The notes under the pieces were generated by a model, which saw only the letters and a program-made list of their open reading frames with translations, had not been told where the DNA came from and made no database searches. The translations under genes were made by a program, and so were the position numbers. Shown here piece after piece: positions 1 to 6,094 of a DNA stretch of 6,303 nucleotides. The DNA comes from a bacterium (GTDB lineage: Bacteria; SM23-31; JAUVVT01): the NCBI GenBank assembly GCA_030604505.1, contig JAUVVT010000120.1, positions 1-6,303 of the forward strand. Direction: 5' to 3'. Within the stretch, counting starts at the first letter, position 1; each line of letters opens with the position of its first letter.

Positions 1-129
1 AATTAGGAAAATCATCTAATTTCTATTACTACATATATTAACATGACTTTCCCGCAACGGGCGGATACGTTCACGGATGAAGGAATATGTATCATATATC
101 CCATCAAATATAAATATTAATAAAAAATA

Positions 130-158
130 TTGACTTTTCTTATACTTTGAAATAAATT
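130..158 (+). promoter_or_regulatory. Possible sigma-70-type promoter for the dehydratase-like operon
   Basis: TTGACT at 130-135 matches five of six positions of a -35 box. With a 17-base spacer the -10 would be TAAATT at 153-158, a weak four of six match. Transcription would then start within the palindrome at 162-179, which is where a repressor operator would be expected. In DNA this AT-rich such matches arise easily. If the host is a Bacteroidota relative, its promoter consensus (TTG with TAnnTTTG) would differ, and no well-spaced copy is seen here. Confidence 0.3.
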
Positions 159-161
159 ATG

Positions 162-179
162 ATAATTGTGCACAATTAT
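162..179. promoter_or_regulatory. Perfect 18-bp palindrome, candidate operator
   Basis: ATAATTGTGCACAATTAT is a perfect inverted repeat with no spacer, centred between 170 and 171 and ending 20 bases before the start codon of the first gene. The uninterrupted symmetry, the central GTGCAC in an AT-rich background and the position just downstream of a possible -10 box fit a dimeric repressor site. It does not match the Rex, FNR/CRP or PerR consensus well enough to name a regulator. No regulator gene is present in the window. Confidence 0.5.
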
Positions 180-199
180 ATAAATTTGGGTATAATATA

Positions 200-1042
200 A
201 TGAATTTAAATATACATAATTTTCTTAATGAGCTTGATGGATTTTATTCTAATATCAAAGATATTGCAGAAAATGGAGATAAAAAAAAGCTAATAGGATT
301 TTATGGTCAGCCTGACCAGAAAGTAATGGATATTTTCCGTGAATCCGGTTATGGATTTATTGACCTGGATATTGATTTTAACTCAAATAATATTAATATA
401 GTACAGGATGTTTACTGCCATATTATCAGGGATATTGTCAATAATGCTTTCGGTTTAAGAAAAAAGCTGTATGTTGTTATATGTACAACAGGAGCAGATA
501 AGTGTGACCAGGGCAGGAATGTCAGGGATATTCTTGAAATGGAGGGATTTAACATAATAGATGCCACCAATTTTTCAAAAGAAGCAATAAGGTCCCTGCT
601 GATTTCAACCGCAAGTCTCCCGCTAAAAGAGCGTGTCAGCCGTATAATGGAATTATGCTATAAGCCGTTAACACCTGATGAAATAAAATATTATTCCGAT
701 AATCAGTGTGAACCAAGGTTTAATTTTCACGGTGTTCCTCCTGAAGATATTGATATGCTTGATATATTCCCGGATGAAACTCATATTCAGGGATGGACAA
801 AATTAGTTGAGATGGGTATTCCCGGAAGAGTGGATTTAGAATGGATAGTAGATAATTCAGCCCCCACTGTATTTTTTACTCAAAATTTCTGCAATAAGGA
901 ATTAATGGGAAAATATCTGGCAGAAAAATATAATGGCATTCATGTAGACGGTCACGGAAAATTAAGTGCTTCTGTAAGGTCGAAATTAGAGGCATTTTTG
1001 AAACTTCGCTATAGTGTAAATGTAAATGTTAATAAAAGATAA
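200..1042 (+). CDS. Short 2-hydroxyacyl-CoA dehydratase/benzoyl-CoA reductase-like Fe-S protein
   Basis: This 280-residue protein is probably a reduced member of the HgdB/BcrB-type family, whose subunits hold a low-potential iron-sulfur cluster and receive an electron from an HgdC-type ATPase. What I see: an N-terminal 'KKLIGFYGQPDQKVMDIF' segment (about 29-46) resembling the family's 'iGyfCsyvPeEli' start but without its cysteine. C73 lies in 'VYCHIIRDIVNNAFG', like the 'lPrnlCp.vks..gfa' motif. C102 in 'ADKCDQGRN' resembles 'ttCDgkkk'. C231 in 'FTQNFCNKEL' precedes 'SASVRSKLEAFL' (256-267), like the family's C-terminal 'qlrtRieAFle'. Other cysteines are at 95, 153 and 170. Usual subunits are about 370-430 residues, so the middle part is much shortened. 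The start ATG has only a weak GGG upstream. The activator gene follows after 35 bases, which is the strongest support for the call. Substrate unknown; the homology is remote and read by eye. Confidence 0.6.
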   Translation: MNLNIHNFLNELDGFYSNIKDIAENGDKKKLIGFYGQPDQKVMDIFRESGYGFIDLDIDFNSNNINIVQDVYCHIIRDIVNNAFGLRKKLYVVICTTGADKCDQGRNVRDILEMEGFNIIDATNFSKEAIRSLLISTASLPLKERVSRIMELCYKPLTPDEIKYYSDNQCEPRFNFHGVPPEDIDMLDIFPDETHIQGWTKLVEMGIPGRVDLEWIVDNSAPTVFFTQNFCNKELMGKYLAEKYNGIHVDGHGKLSASVRSKLEAFLKLRYSVNVNVNKR

Positions 1043-1077
1043 AGAAATAATATAAAGTATTATATGAAAGGAAACAA

Positions 1078-1746
1078 ATGTTACTTTGCGATGGTGGTTC
1101 ATCATATACAAAAATCTTTGATACGGAAAATAATAATTATACTATTATTCCCACAAAAGAATTAGCCGGTGAAAATAGGTATTGGTTTGATTATGCCACA
1201 GGATATGTCCTTAAGAAAAAAAGAGGTAAATTTGTTAATCAACTGATTACTATTGCTGAAGGAGCTTTAAGAATGGTAAAAGACAAAGGTTTTACCGTTC
1301 TTGATATTGGAGGAAGAGATACAAAGTTCGTAACATTTAAAGACCGTAATCTCTGGAATTTAAATTGGAATACAAGCTGCGGTGGGAATATGGGTTTTAT
1401 TGTGGAAATTTTAGGTAATTATTATAATATTGATTTTGATAAACTGGAACCGGTAAATGAGTCTGTGCCTGTTGCATGCGGACTTCTGGGAATAGAAAAG
1501 GTATTTGACGAGATAAACAGTGGTTTTAAACCGGAAATTGGTATAGCAAAGTTTCTTCACGGAATGGCAAAAAATGCATGGCATTTTGCAGGAAAACCTA
1601 AAAAGGTTTATCTTTCCGGCGGATTTTGTATGAATAGATGCTTTATTAAAACTCTCGAAAAATACTGTGAAATAGAGTCCCTCGGAAGATTTGTTCCTCT
1701 TGTCGGACTGCAAAAAATTGCCAATGAAGAAAATATTGATGCTTAA
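1078..1746 (+). CDS. HgdC/BadF-type ATPase, Fe-S activator of the upstream protein
   Basis: This 222-residue protein belongs to the BadF/BadG/BcrA/HgdC branch of the ASKHA (actin/Hsp70-fold) ATPases. Known members are homodimers that share one [4Fe-4S] cluster and drive an electron into a dehydratase or reductase with ATP. Visible motifs: phosphate-1 loop 'LCDGGSSYTKIF' (3-14), 'YATGYVLKKKRGK' (39-51) like the family 'ATGYGR', phosphate-2 loop 'VLDIGGRDTKFV' (74-85), C101 in 'NTSCGGNMGF', C134 in 'VPVACGLLGIEKV', and the adenosine-type motif 'VYLSGGFCMNR' (177-187). C101 and C134 line up with the two cluster cysteines of HgdC. The usual 'CAAGTG' is replaced by 'CGGNMG', and the protein is about 40 residues shorter than HgdC, mostly in the N-terminal lobe. 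A good ribosome binding site, AAAGGA (1067-1072), lies 5 bases before the ATG. It is very likely co-transcribed with the preceding gene. Confidence 0.82.
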   Translation: MLLCDGGSSYTKIFDTENNNYTIIPTKELAGENRYWFDYATGYVLKKKRGKFVNQLITIAEGALRMVKDKGFTVLDIGGRDTKFVTFKDRNLWNLNWNTSCGGNMGFIVEILGNYYNIDFDKLEPVNESVPVACGLLGIEKVFDEINSGFKPEIGIAKFLHGMAKNAWHFAGKPKKVYLSGGFCMNRCFIKTLEKYCEIESLGRFVPLVGLQKIANEENIDA

Positions 1747-1747
1747 A

Positions 1748-1773
1748 AAACAAGGGAGTATGTTCCCTTGTTT
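1748..1773 (+). terminator. Hairpin terminator after the activator gene
   Basis: AAACAAGGGA (1748-1757) pairs perfectly with TCCCTTGTTT (1764-1773) around a 6-base loop, giving a 10-bp stem that begins right after the TAA stop (1744-1746). The T tract on the + strand is short and is followed by AAG, so termination may be incomplete. The A run at 1745-1750 would serve as a T tract on the opposite strand. It separates the dehydratase-like pair from the next gene. Confidence 0.6.
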
Positions 1774-1815
1774 AAGTGTATATTGATAATAACACTATAG
1801 ATTCGTTTATTGCCT

Positions 1816-2073
1816 ATGAATGAAAAAATTTTTAAGAAACTCAAAAAACTAAAAAGATATAATTTTATCAAGTTAGAATACTGCTGTGAGGATTGCGGGA
1901 ATATTGTTTATAGAACCTTAGAGAAGCCCGAAATAGCGCATCTTATTGATAATATTAGGGATTTTGAACCGCTTCTATGTTCGGTTTGCGGGGAAGAAAA
2001 CTTAATAATAAATGATATTACAACCGAAAAGCAATTTTATAAAAATAATCCGGATTTTTTAAGCGGAGGTTAA
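1816..2073 (+). CDS. Small zinc-ribbon protein of unknown function
   Basis: I do not recognise the family of this 85-residue protein. It opens with a lysine-rich, probably helical stretch (about 4-14) and carries two CxxC knuckles: 'CCEDCGN' (C24 and C27, with C23 adjacent) and 'CSVCGEE' (C55 and C58). The 27-residue gap between them is typical of a zinc ribbon or rubredoxin-like fold binding one metal ion. There is no signal peptide or membrane segment, so it should be cytoplasmic. I chose ATG 1816; an in-frame TTG at 1810 adds two residues (MP), and neither has a clear ribosome binding site. Its last codons contain the Shine-Dalgarno sequence of the protease gene, which starts 3 bases after the stop, so the two are probably translated together. 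A nucleic-acid or protein-binding role is possible but not shown. Confidence 0.72.
   Translation: MNEKIFKKLKKLKRYNFIKLEYCCEDCGNIVYRTLEKPEIAHLIDNIRDFEPLLCSVCGEENLIINDITTEKQFYKNNPDFLSGG
2063..2069 (+). promoter_or_regulatory. Ribosome binding site that fixes the TTG start of the protease
   Basis: GCGGAGG lies inside the last codons of the zinc-ribbon gene, 7 bases before TTG 2077. It is one of the best Shine-Dalgarno matches in the window and the main reason to accept TTG as the start. The resulting N-terminus is a proper signal peptide, which supports the choice. Confidence 0.7.
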
Positions 2074-2076
2074 TTT

Positions 2077-3990
2077 TTGAATCTGAAATTTCCAGCGAAA
2101 TGGCTGATTTTTTGTTTATTTATTCTTGTTATTACGCAGACTGTGAATCCTGCTGAAAAAGAAGAAAAAATTCCAAAAATGGAATATGTTTTAACAAGAT
2201 TATACAGAGATTTTCAGTCAGTAAAAAAGGTAGGCAGAGGTTTTATTAAGTCAAAAAAAATGATTGTTTTGGATGAGAAAGTAAAAATAGAGGCCCTGCT
2301 GGTGAATAAGAATGATGTTTCAAAGATTGATTTTCAGTCTTTCAGGGTCGAATATGATGATTACTTCGGTATATATGAAAATATAGTACAAATGTTAGTA
2401 CCGGTTAAAAACCTGAAATTATTATCCGAAAATCGGTATATATCTTATGTAAGGATTTCTGTGGGTGGAATTGCGGATGAAATAATAAGTGAAGGCGTCT
2501 CGAAGATAAATGCCGATGATTTTCATAATGCAGGATATACGGGGAAGGGTGTAAAGATTGCAGTAATTGACCTCGGATTTTATAATTATGAAAATTTACT
2601 GGGGACTGAAATTCCAAATAATGTAATTGTAAAATCTTTTTATAACAGTACTTCAGGTAATGGCAATATTGACGGGGATAATCAAAACCACGGCACAGCA
2701 GTTGCTGAAATTGTCCGTGATGCTGCACCTGCTGCGCAACTGTATCTGATAAATATGAATTCAGTGAATGAACTTAATAAAGCATTGGATTATTGTATTT
2801 CTCAGGATGTAGAAATTATAAATCACTCGGTTGCCTGGCTTCAGCAATCCTTTTATGACGGGACCGGACCGGTCTGCTCAATAGCTGAAAAGGCATATAA
2901 TAACGGCATTTTGTGGATAAACAGTTCAGGAAATTTCAGGGAAAAGCATTACAGCGGAAATTTTTCTGACCCCGATTTGGATAATTGGCACAATTTTTCC
3001 GAAAGCGACCCTTATTTGGAAATACTGAATGTTAAAAAAAATGATACAATTGATGTAAATCTCACCTGGAATGATTGGGAGCATTCTTCAAATGACTATG
3101 ACCTTTATTTATATTATGATGATGACGGCACAAAAATATTTAAGGAAAGCAGCAGTAATCCGCAGACAGGAACAGAAAATCCCACCGAATCAATATCCTA
3201 CGGGGTAGATAGTACCGGAACATATTATATCGCAGTAAAAAGAGAAAGTGCTGACGGAAATGCAATTTTCAATATAATCAGTACTGCTCATAAATTAGAA
3301 TTTATCAGCCAGGAAAATAGTTATTCAAAGAGTATTATAGACCCTGCCGTAGGTATAAATGTTTTGGCAGTCGGGGCAACTGCCGGAACTCAAAATATTC
3401 TGGCACCATACAGCTCGGAAGGTCCCGCAAATGACGGCAGGATAAAACCGGATATATGCGCGCCGTCAGGAGTATCTACATCAACTTATGGAACATTCAG
3501 CGGTACTTCCGCATCTACGCCCCACGTCTCCGGAGCAGCAGCTTTATTATTAGAAAAAAATCCTGAATTTTCAAATTCAGATTTAAAGAATATTCTGGAG
3601 ATTTCAACATTTGATTTAGGTGAACAGGGCAAGGATAATGTCTTTGGCAGTGGTTTGTTAAGTTTATCCTTGTCAACGTCTGCTGCGGAATATAATATCT
3701 CTTTAATGCCAAAAAATTGGGAACTCTATCAAAATTTTCCTAATCCTTTTAATGCGGAAACATCAATAAAATTTACCGTGTCGGCTTACTCCGACGTATC
3801 TTTGGCAATTTATGATATAACAGGAAAAGAGATTCGAACACTGCTGGATAAGTTTATGCACCCGGGCAGCTATGAAGTAAGATGGGATGGAAAGAACAAC
3901 AATTCAATAAGTGCCTCTTCAGGTATATATTTTTATGAAATAAAAACTAAATATTTTCATAAAGTCAAAAAAATGATACTATTACAGTAG
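2077..3990 (+). CDS. Secreted subtilisin-like (S8) serine protease with C-terminal sorting domain
   Basis: This is a 637-residue exported endopeptidase. An N-terminal signal peptide (about 1-26) has a basic start, a hydrophobic core 'WLIFCLFILVIT' and likely cleavage near 'VNPA-EK'. Residues 27-150 look like a propeptide or linker. The S8 domain runs from about 150 to 535: catalytic Asp165 in 'IAVIDLG', His205 in 'NHGTAVAEIV', oxyanion Asn286 in 'NSSGN', and Ser478 in 'GTSASTPHVSGAAAL'. Between Asn286 and about residue 405 lies an inserted beta-sandwich of the pre-peptidase C-terminal type ('DYDLYLYYDDDG' 340-351, 'STGTYYIAVKRE' 379-390). The end (about 545-637) is a FlgD-like, type IX-style sorting domain: 'YQNFPNPFNAETSIKF', 'LAIYDITGKEIRTL', 'SSGIYFYEIKT' and 'VKKMILLQ'. 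It would be secreted and possibly anchored at the surface, with the tail removed on export. The start is TTG with a strong ribosome binding site. All catalytic residues are present. The natural substrate is unknown. Confidence 0.92.
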   Translation: MNLKFPAKWLIFCLFILVITQTVNPAEKEEKIPKMEYVLTRLYRDFQSVKKVGRGFIKSKKMIVLDEKVKIEALLVNKNDVSKIDFQSFRVEYDDYFGIYENIVQMLVPVKNLKLLSENRYISYVRISVGGIADEIISEGVSKINADDFHNAGYTGKGVKIAVIDLGFYNYENLLGTEIPNNVIVKSFYNSTSGNGNIDGDNQNHGTAVAEIVRDAAPAAQLYLINMNSVNELNKALDYCISQDVEIINHSVAWLQQSFYDGTGPVCSIAEKAYNNGILWINSSGNFREKHYSGNFSDPDLDNWHNFSESDPYLEILNVKKNDTIDVNLTWNDWEHSSNDYDLYLYYDDDGTKIFKESSSNPQTGTENPTESISYGVDSTGTYYIAVKRESADGNAIFNIISTAHKLEFISQENSYSKSIIDPAVGINVLAVGATAGTQNILAPYSSEGPANDGRIKPDICAPSGVSTSTYGTFSGTSASTPHVSGAAALLLEKNPEFSNSDLKNILEISTFDLGEQGKDNVFGSGLLSLSLSTSAAEYNISLMPKNWELYQNFPNPFNAETSIKFTVSAYSDVSLAIYDITGKEIRTLLDKFMHPGSYEVRWDGKNNNSISASSGIYFYEIKTKYFHKVKKMILLQ

Positions 3991-4521
3991 GCTCTTGCTT
4001 TCTTGCTGTGAAAATTAATATTATCTGTATGCCGTTCTTTAAAAATTATAAAAAATAGAAGAAAAAATTACCAAAAATCCTTTTTTTTGAATTTATTAAT
4101 GAGTATATTAAATAAAAAGACCTTGATAAATTTTAGAAAGCTTAATATATTTTGTAGTTTTATTGATTTTTTTAAAGGAAATACTAAGTGAAACTTGACT
4201 CCTTGTCATTCCGAACCTTGTGATGAACTTGATTCAGTATTATTTCGGAATCTATTGCTTATTAACTATTTAGATGCTGATCCCGAATCGTCGGGACAGG
4301 ATGACAGGTGTGTAATATTTATATAAAAATTGAATATTTTAAATTTGCAAAAGTCTTGTTAAATAAATAAGATGTATAATTGATTAAATTACAAATTTTT
4401 CTTCAAAGACAATTAAGGACAATTCGACATTATTCTTCTATGATAGTTGAAGTGATTTAACCATTCTTCGTGCACTTCGTAGTTTTATTATTGATTCTTA
4501 CAATGGTTCTATAAATTTATT
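3991..4521. other. Gene-free region between protease and small ORF
   Basis: These 531 bases contain no supported gene on either strand and are very AT-rich. There is no strong hairpin terminator after the protease stop; a T8 run at about 4081-4088 has no GC-rich stem before it. The region holds the hairpin repeat listed separately (4201-4306), a 10-base direct repeat around GACAATT (4408-4414 and 4418-4424), an isolated perfect TATAAT (4375-4380) without a properly spaced -35 box, and a CTTCGTG/CTTCGTA doublet near 4466-4481. The promoter for the downstream small ORF and dGTPase gene should lie in the last 200 bases but cannot be placed. Confidence 0.6.
4201..4306. repeat. REP/MITE-like hairpin repeat element
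   Basis: The element begins with TGTCAT (4205-4210) and ends with ATGACA (4301-4306), so its tips are inverted copies; allowing single-base bulges the match extends to about ten bases. The left half forms a hairpin, ATTCCGAA (4208-4215) with TTCGGAAT (4244-4251). The right half forms another, CTG-TCCCGA (4277-4286, one bulged A) with TCGGGACAG (4291-4299) and loop ATCG. Repeats of this 'TGTCATTCCGAA ... GGATGACA' design are common between genes in several bacterial groups. It has no coding capacity. No second copy is present here, so its repeat status rests on the recognised pattern. Confidence 0.65.
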
Positions 4522-4833
4522 ATGAAAGAAAAAAAATACATTTCACAATACGGTAAAGAATATAAAATCTCTTTCAAGATAAAAAAAGATATTCCTGATA
4601 TATCATCGTGTCTATACAGGTTTCAAATATATACTGGCGACAATGCCTTTGGCTGTGATTTTGTAATTTCTAACCAAAAAACAGTAAGTTTTAATTTAAG
4701 CGAAAAAGATATAATCAATATTTGTTTTGGTTTAATTTATAAGATGCTCGATTTAGATAATAAGGAATATTGTTCGGTTAGAATTGGGGAAGAAAAAATT
4801 ATTGAATATTTACAGTATGGTATAAAAAAATAA
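4522..4833 (+). CDS. Hypothetical protein, 103 residues, upstream of dgt
   Basis: I do not recognise this protein. It is lysine-rich at both ends with no signal peptide or clear membrane segment, so it is probably cytoplasmic. The sequence reads as alternating strands in the first half ('KEYKISFKIKK' 12-22, 'LYRFQIYTG' 31-39, 'CDFVISNQKTVSFNLS' 45-60), then a helix ('EKDIINICFGLIYKMLDL' 61-78), a further strand ('YCSVRIGE' 83-90) and a final helix. Cysteines at 30, 45, 68 and 84 are scattered and do not form a metal motif. No Shine-Dalgarno sequence precedes the ATG, which is common in AT-rich FCB-group genomes. The dGTPase-like gene starts 11 bases after its stop, so they are probably co-transcribed; a functional link is only inferred from that. 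Codon use resembles its neighbours. Confidence 0.65.
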   Translation: MKEKKYISQYGKEYKISFKIKKDIPDISSCLYRFQIYTGDNAFGCDFVISNQKTVSFNLSEKDIINICFGLIYKMLDLDNKEYCSVRIGEEKIIEYLQYGIKK

Positions 4834-4844
4834 ATAAGATTAAA

Positions 4845-5966
4845 ATGGAAAGACCTGACCTTGCGGGTTATGCTTCAATTGGTAAAAATTCAAGAGGAAG
4901 AAGATATAAGGAAAAATTTTCTGATGACAGGTCAGAATATGAGCGTGATAGAGACAGAATTATTCATTCTGTTTCATTTAGAAGGCTGGAATATAAGACG
5001 CAAATCTTTGTAAATCATGAAGGTGATTATTACAGGACACGCCTTACACATTCACTTGAAACAGCTCAGATAGCAAGAAGTATAGCCAGGAGACTTTATT
5101 TAAATGAGGAGTTTGTTGAGTGCCTGGCACTTTCTCATGATTTGGGACATACGCCGTTTGGGCATACCGGTGAATATGTGCTTGACAGCTTAATGTCTGA
5201 TTATGGGGGATTTGAGCATAATATTCAAAGTCTTAGAGTTGTTGAAGAACTCGAAGATAAATATCCGGCATTTAACGGGCTTAACCTGACATGGGAAACA
5301 AGAGAAGGTATTATAAAACATTCATCTTACAGAGTAAATTCTAATAACCGTCCCTATATTCAGGAATACTTTCCGGATGTTGTTCCTACTCTTGAAGCTC
5401 AGATTATTGACCCTGCAGATGAAATAGCTTATATTAATCACGATATAGATGACGGCATTGAATCCGGTCTGATTTCTATTGAAGATATTGCAAATATACC
5501 TTTCTGGAATGATATTTTCCGTGAAGTAAAATCTACATATCCAAATATTACGGGGAAAAAGATAAAATATAAGTCCATAAGTACATTGATCGGGATATTA
5601 ATTAACGATATTGTTGATAATAGTGACAAAAATATTAAAGAACATCGGATTTGTTCCGTTCAGGATTTAAGACATCTGAACAAGATTCTCATAGAATTCA
5701 GCGATGAAATTAGGGCAAAGAAGGATGAATTAAAAAATTTTCTTTCAAAAAATCTTTATTCTCATCGAAAAGTGATGGAGATGGGGGAAAAATCTCAAGA
5801 AGTAATTAAAAGTCTTTTTGAGATTTATAATAAGAAATTCCATCTCCTACCGGAAAGATTTAAAAGCAGGTCTTTTAGAGATTCAAAAGAAAGGATTGTC
5901 TGCGATTATATCGCTGGCATGACAGACAGATTTGCACTTCAGGAATTTGAAAAACTTAATAAATAA
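4845..5966 (+). CDS. dgt: Deoxyguanosinetriphosphate triphosphohydrolase-like protein (HD domain)
   Basis: This 373-residue protein belongs to the dGTPase family, cytoplasmic metal-dependent enzymes that cut dNTPs to the deoxynucleoside and triphosphate and so adjust the nucleotide pool. The N-terminus has the usual 'YASIGKNSRGRRYKE' (9-23) and the nucleotide-site block 'RDRIIHSVSFRRLEYKTQIF' (36-55). The HD metal ligands are His69 ('RTRLTHSLETAQIAR'), His98-Asp99 ('ALSHDLGHTPFGH') and Asp192 ('DPADEIAY'). His102, His107 and His125 ('FEHNIQSLRVV'), expected near the active site, are present. The C-terminus ends with the typical 'DYIAGMTDRFALQEFEKL'. The length fits the shorter, non-enterobacterial type, so the gene is complete and looks functional. 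Such proteins are often annotated only as 'dGTPase-like' because their preferred dNTP differs. It follows the small unknown ORF by 11 bases with a weak ribosome binding site. Confidence 0.93.
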   Translation: MERPDLAGYASIGKNSRGRRYKEKFSDDRSEYERDRDRIIHSVSFRRLEYKTQIFVNHEGDYYRTRLTHSLETAQIARSIARRLYLNEEFVECLALSHDLGHTPFGHTGEYVLDSLMSDYGGFEHNIQSLRVVEELEDKYPAFNGLNLTWETREGIIKHSSYRVNSNNRPYIQEYFPDVVPTLEAQIIDPADEIAYINHDIDDGIESGLISIEDIANIPFWNDIFREVKSTYPNITGKKIKYKSISTLIGILINDIVDNSDKNIKEHRICSVQDLRHLNKILIEFSDEIRAKKDELKNFLSKNLYSHRKVMEMGEKSQEVIKSLFEIYNKKFHLLPERFKSRSFRDSKERIVCDYIAGMTDRFALQEFEKLNK

Positions 5967-6094
5967 CAAGAATCCGGCAAATCTACTATCTATTGGATAA
6001 AGATACTTTATTTATTTAATAGTTATTTTTCAGATTATCAAAAGTTTGTTATTTTTATTTAAGAATAATTAAAACATTTATTTAAAAGGTAATT

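Larger units (their letters stand above)
1..199. other. Upstream leader region with a GC-rich patch
   Basis: This stretch precedes the first gene and has no convincing coding sequence. Most of it is very AT-rich, but positions 50-92 stand out as GC-rich. That patch contains a small perfect inverted repeat, CCCG-CAA-CGGG (51-61). A 25-codon open frame (43-120) runs through it but has no ribosome binding site and no recognisable product. The patch could be the edge of an interspersed repeat, a remnant of an older gene or a structured RNA; the sequence alone does not decide. The 3' part holds a possible promoter and a palindrome, listed separately. Confidence 0.5.

Noticed and set aside
43..120. 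Short + strand open frame of 25 codons across the GC-rich patch
   Set aside because: There is no ribosome binding site, the length is within chance, and the peptide is not recognisable.
1411..1713. Antisense open frame of about 100 codons within the activator gene
   Set aside because: It lies opposite a gene with clear family motifs, has low-complexity composition and has no recognisable domain.
1078..1746. Activator gene as a sugar kinase or ROK-family protein
   Set aside because: The ASKHA fold is shared, but the two cluster-type cysteines, the 'ATGY' and 'DIGGRD' motifs and the partner gene fit the HgdC/BadF branch better.
2405..2728. Antisense open frame rich in His and Leu opposite the protease
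   Set aside because: The protease frame is well supported; the antisense peptide has the biased composition of a shadow frame.
3515..3712. Short antisense open frame opposite the protease's Ser region
   Set aside because: It overlaps the conserved catalytic serine motif on the other strand and shows no features of its own.
4356..4380. TTGTTA ... TATAAT as a promoter for the small ORF
   Set aside because: The -10 box is perfect but the spacer is only 13 bases, and such hexamers are expected by chance here.
5438..5629. Antisense open frame of 63 codons inside dgt
   Set aside because: It is a shadow of a well-conserved enzyme gene with no start signal or domain.
5997..6011. Small inverted repeat ATAAAG-ATA-CTTTAT after dgt as a terminator
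   Set aside because: The stem is six AT-rich pairs with a 3-base loop, too weak to call a terminator in DNA this AT-rich.
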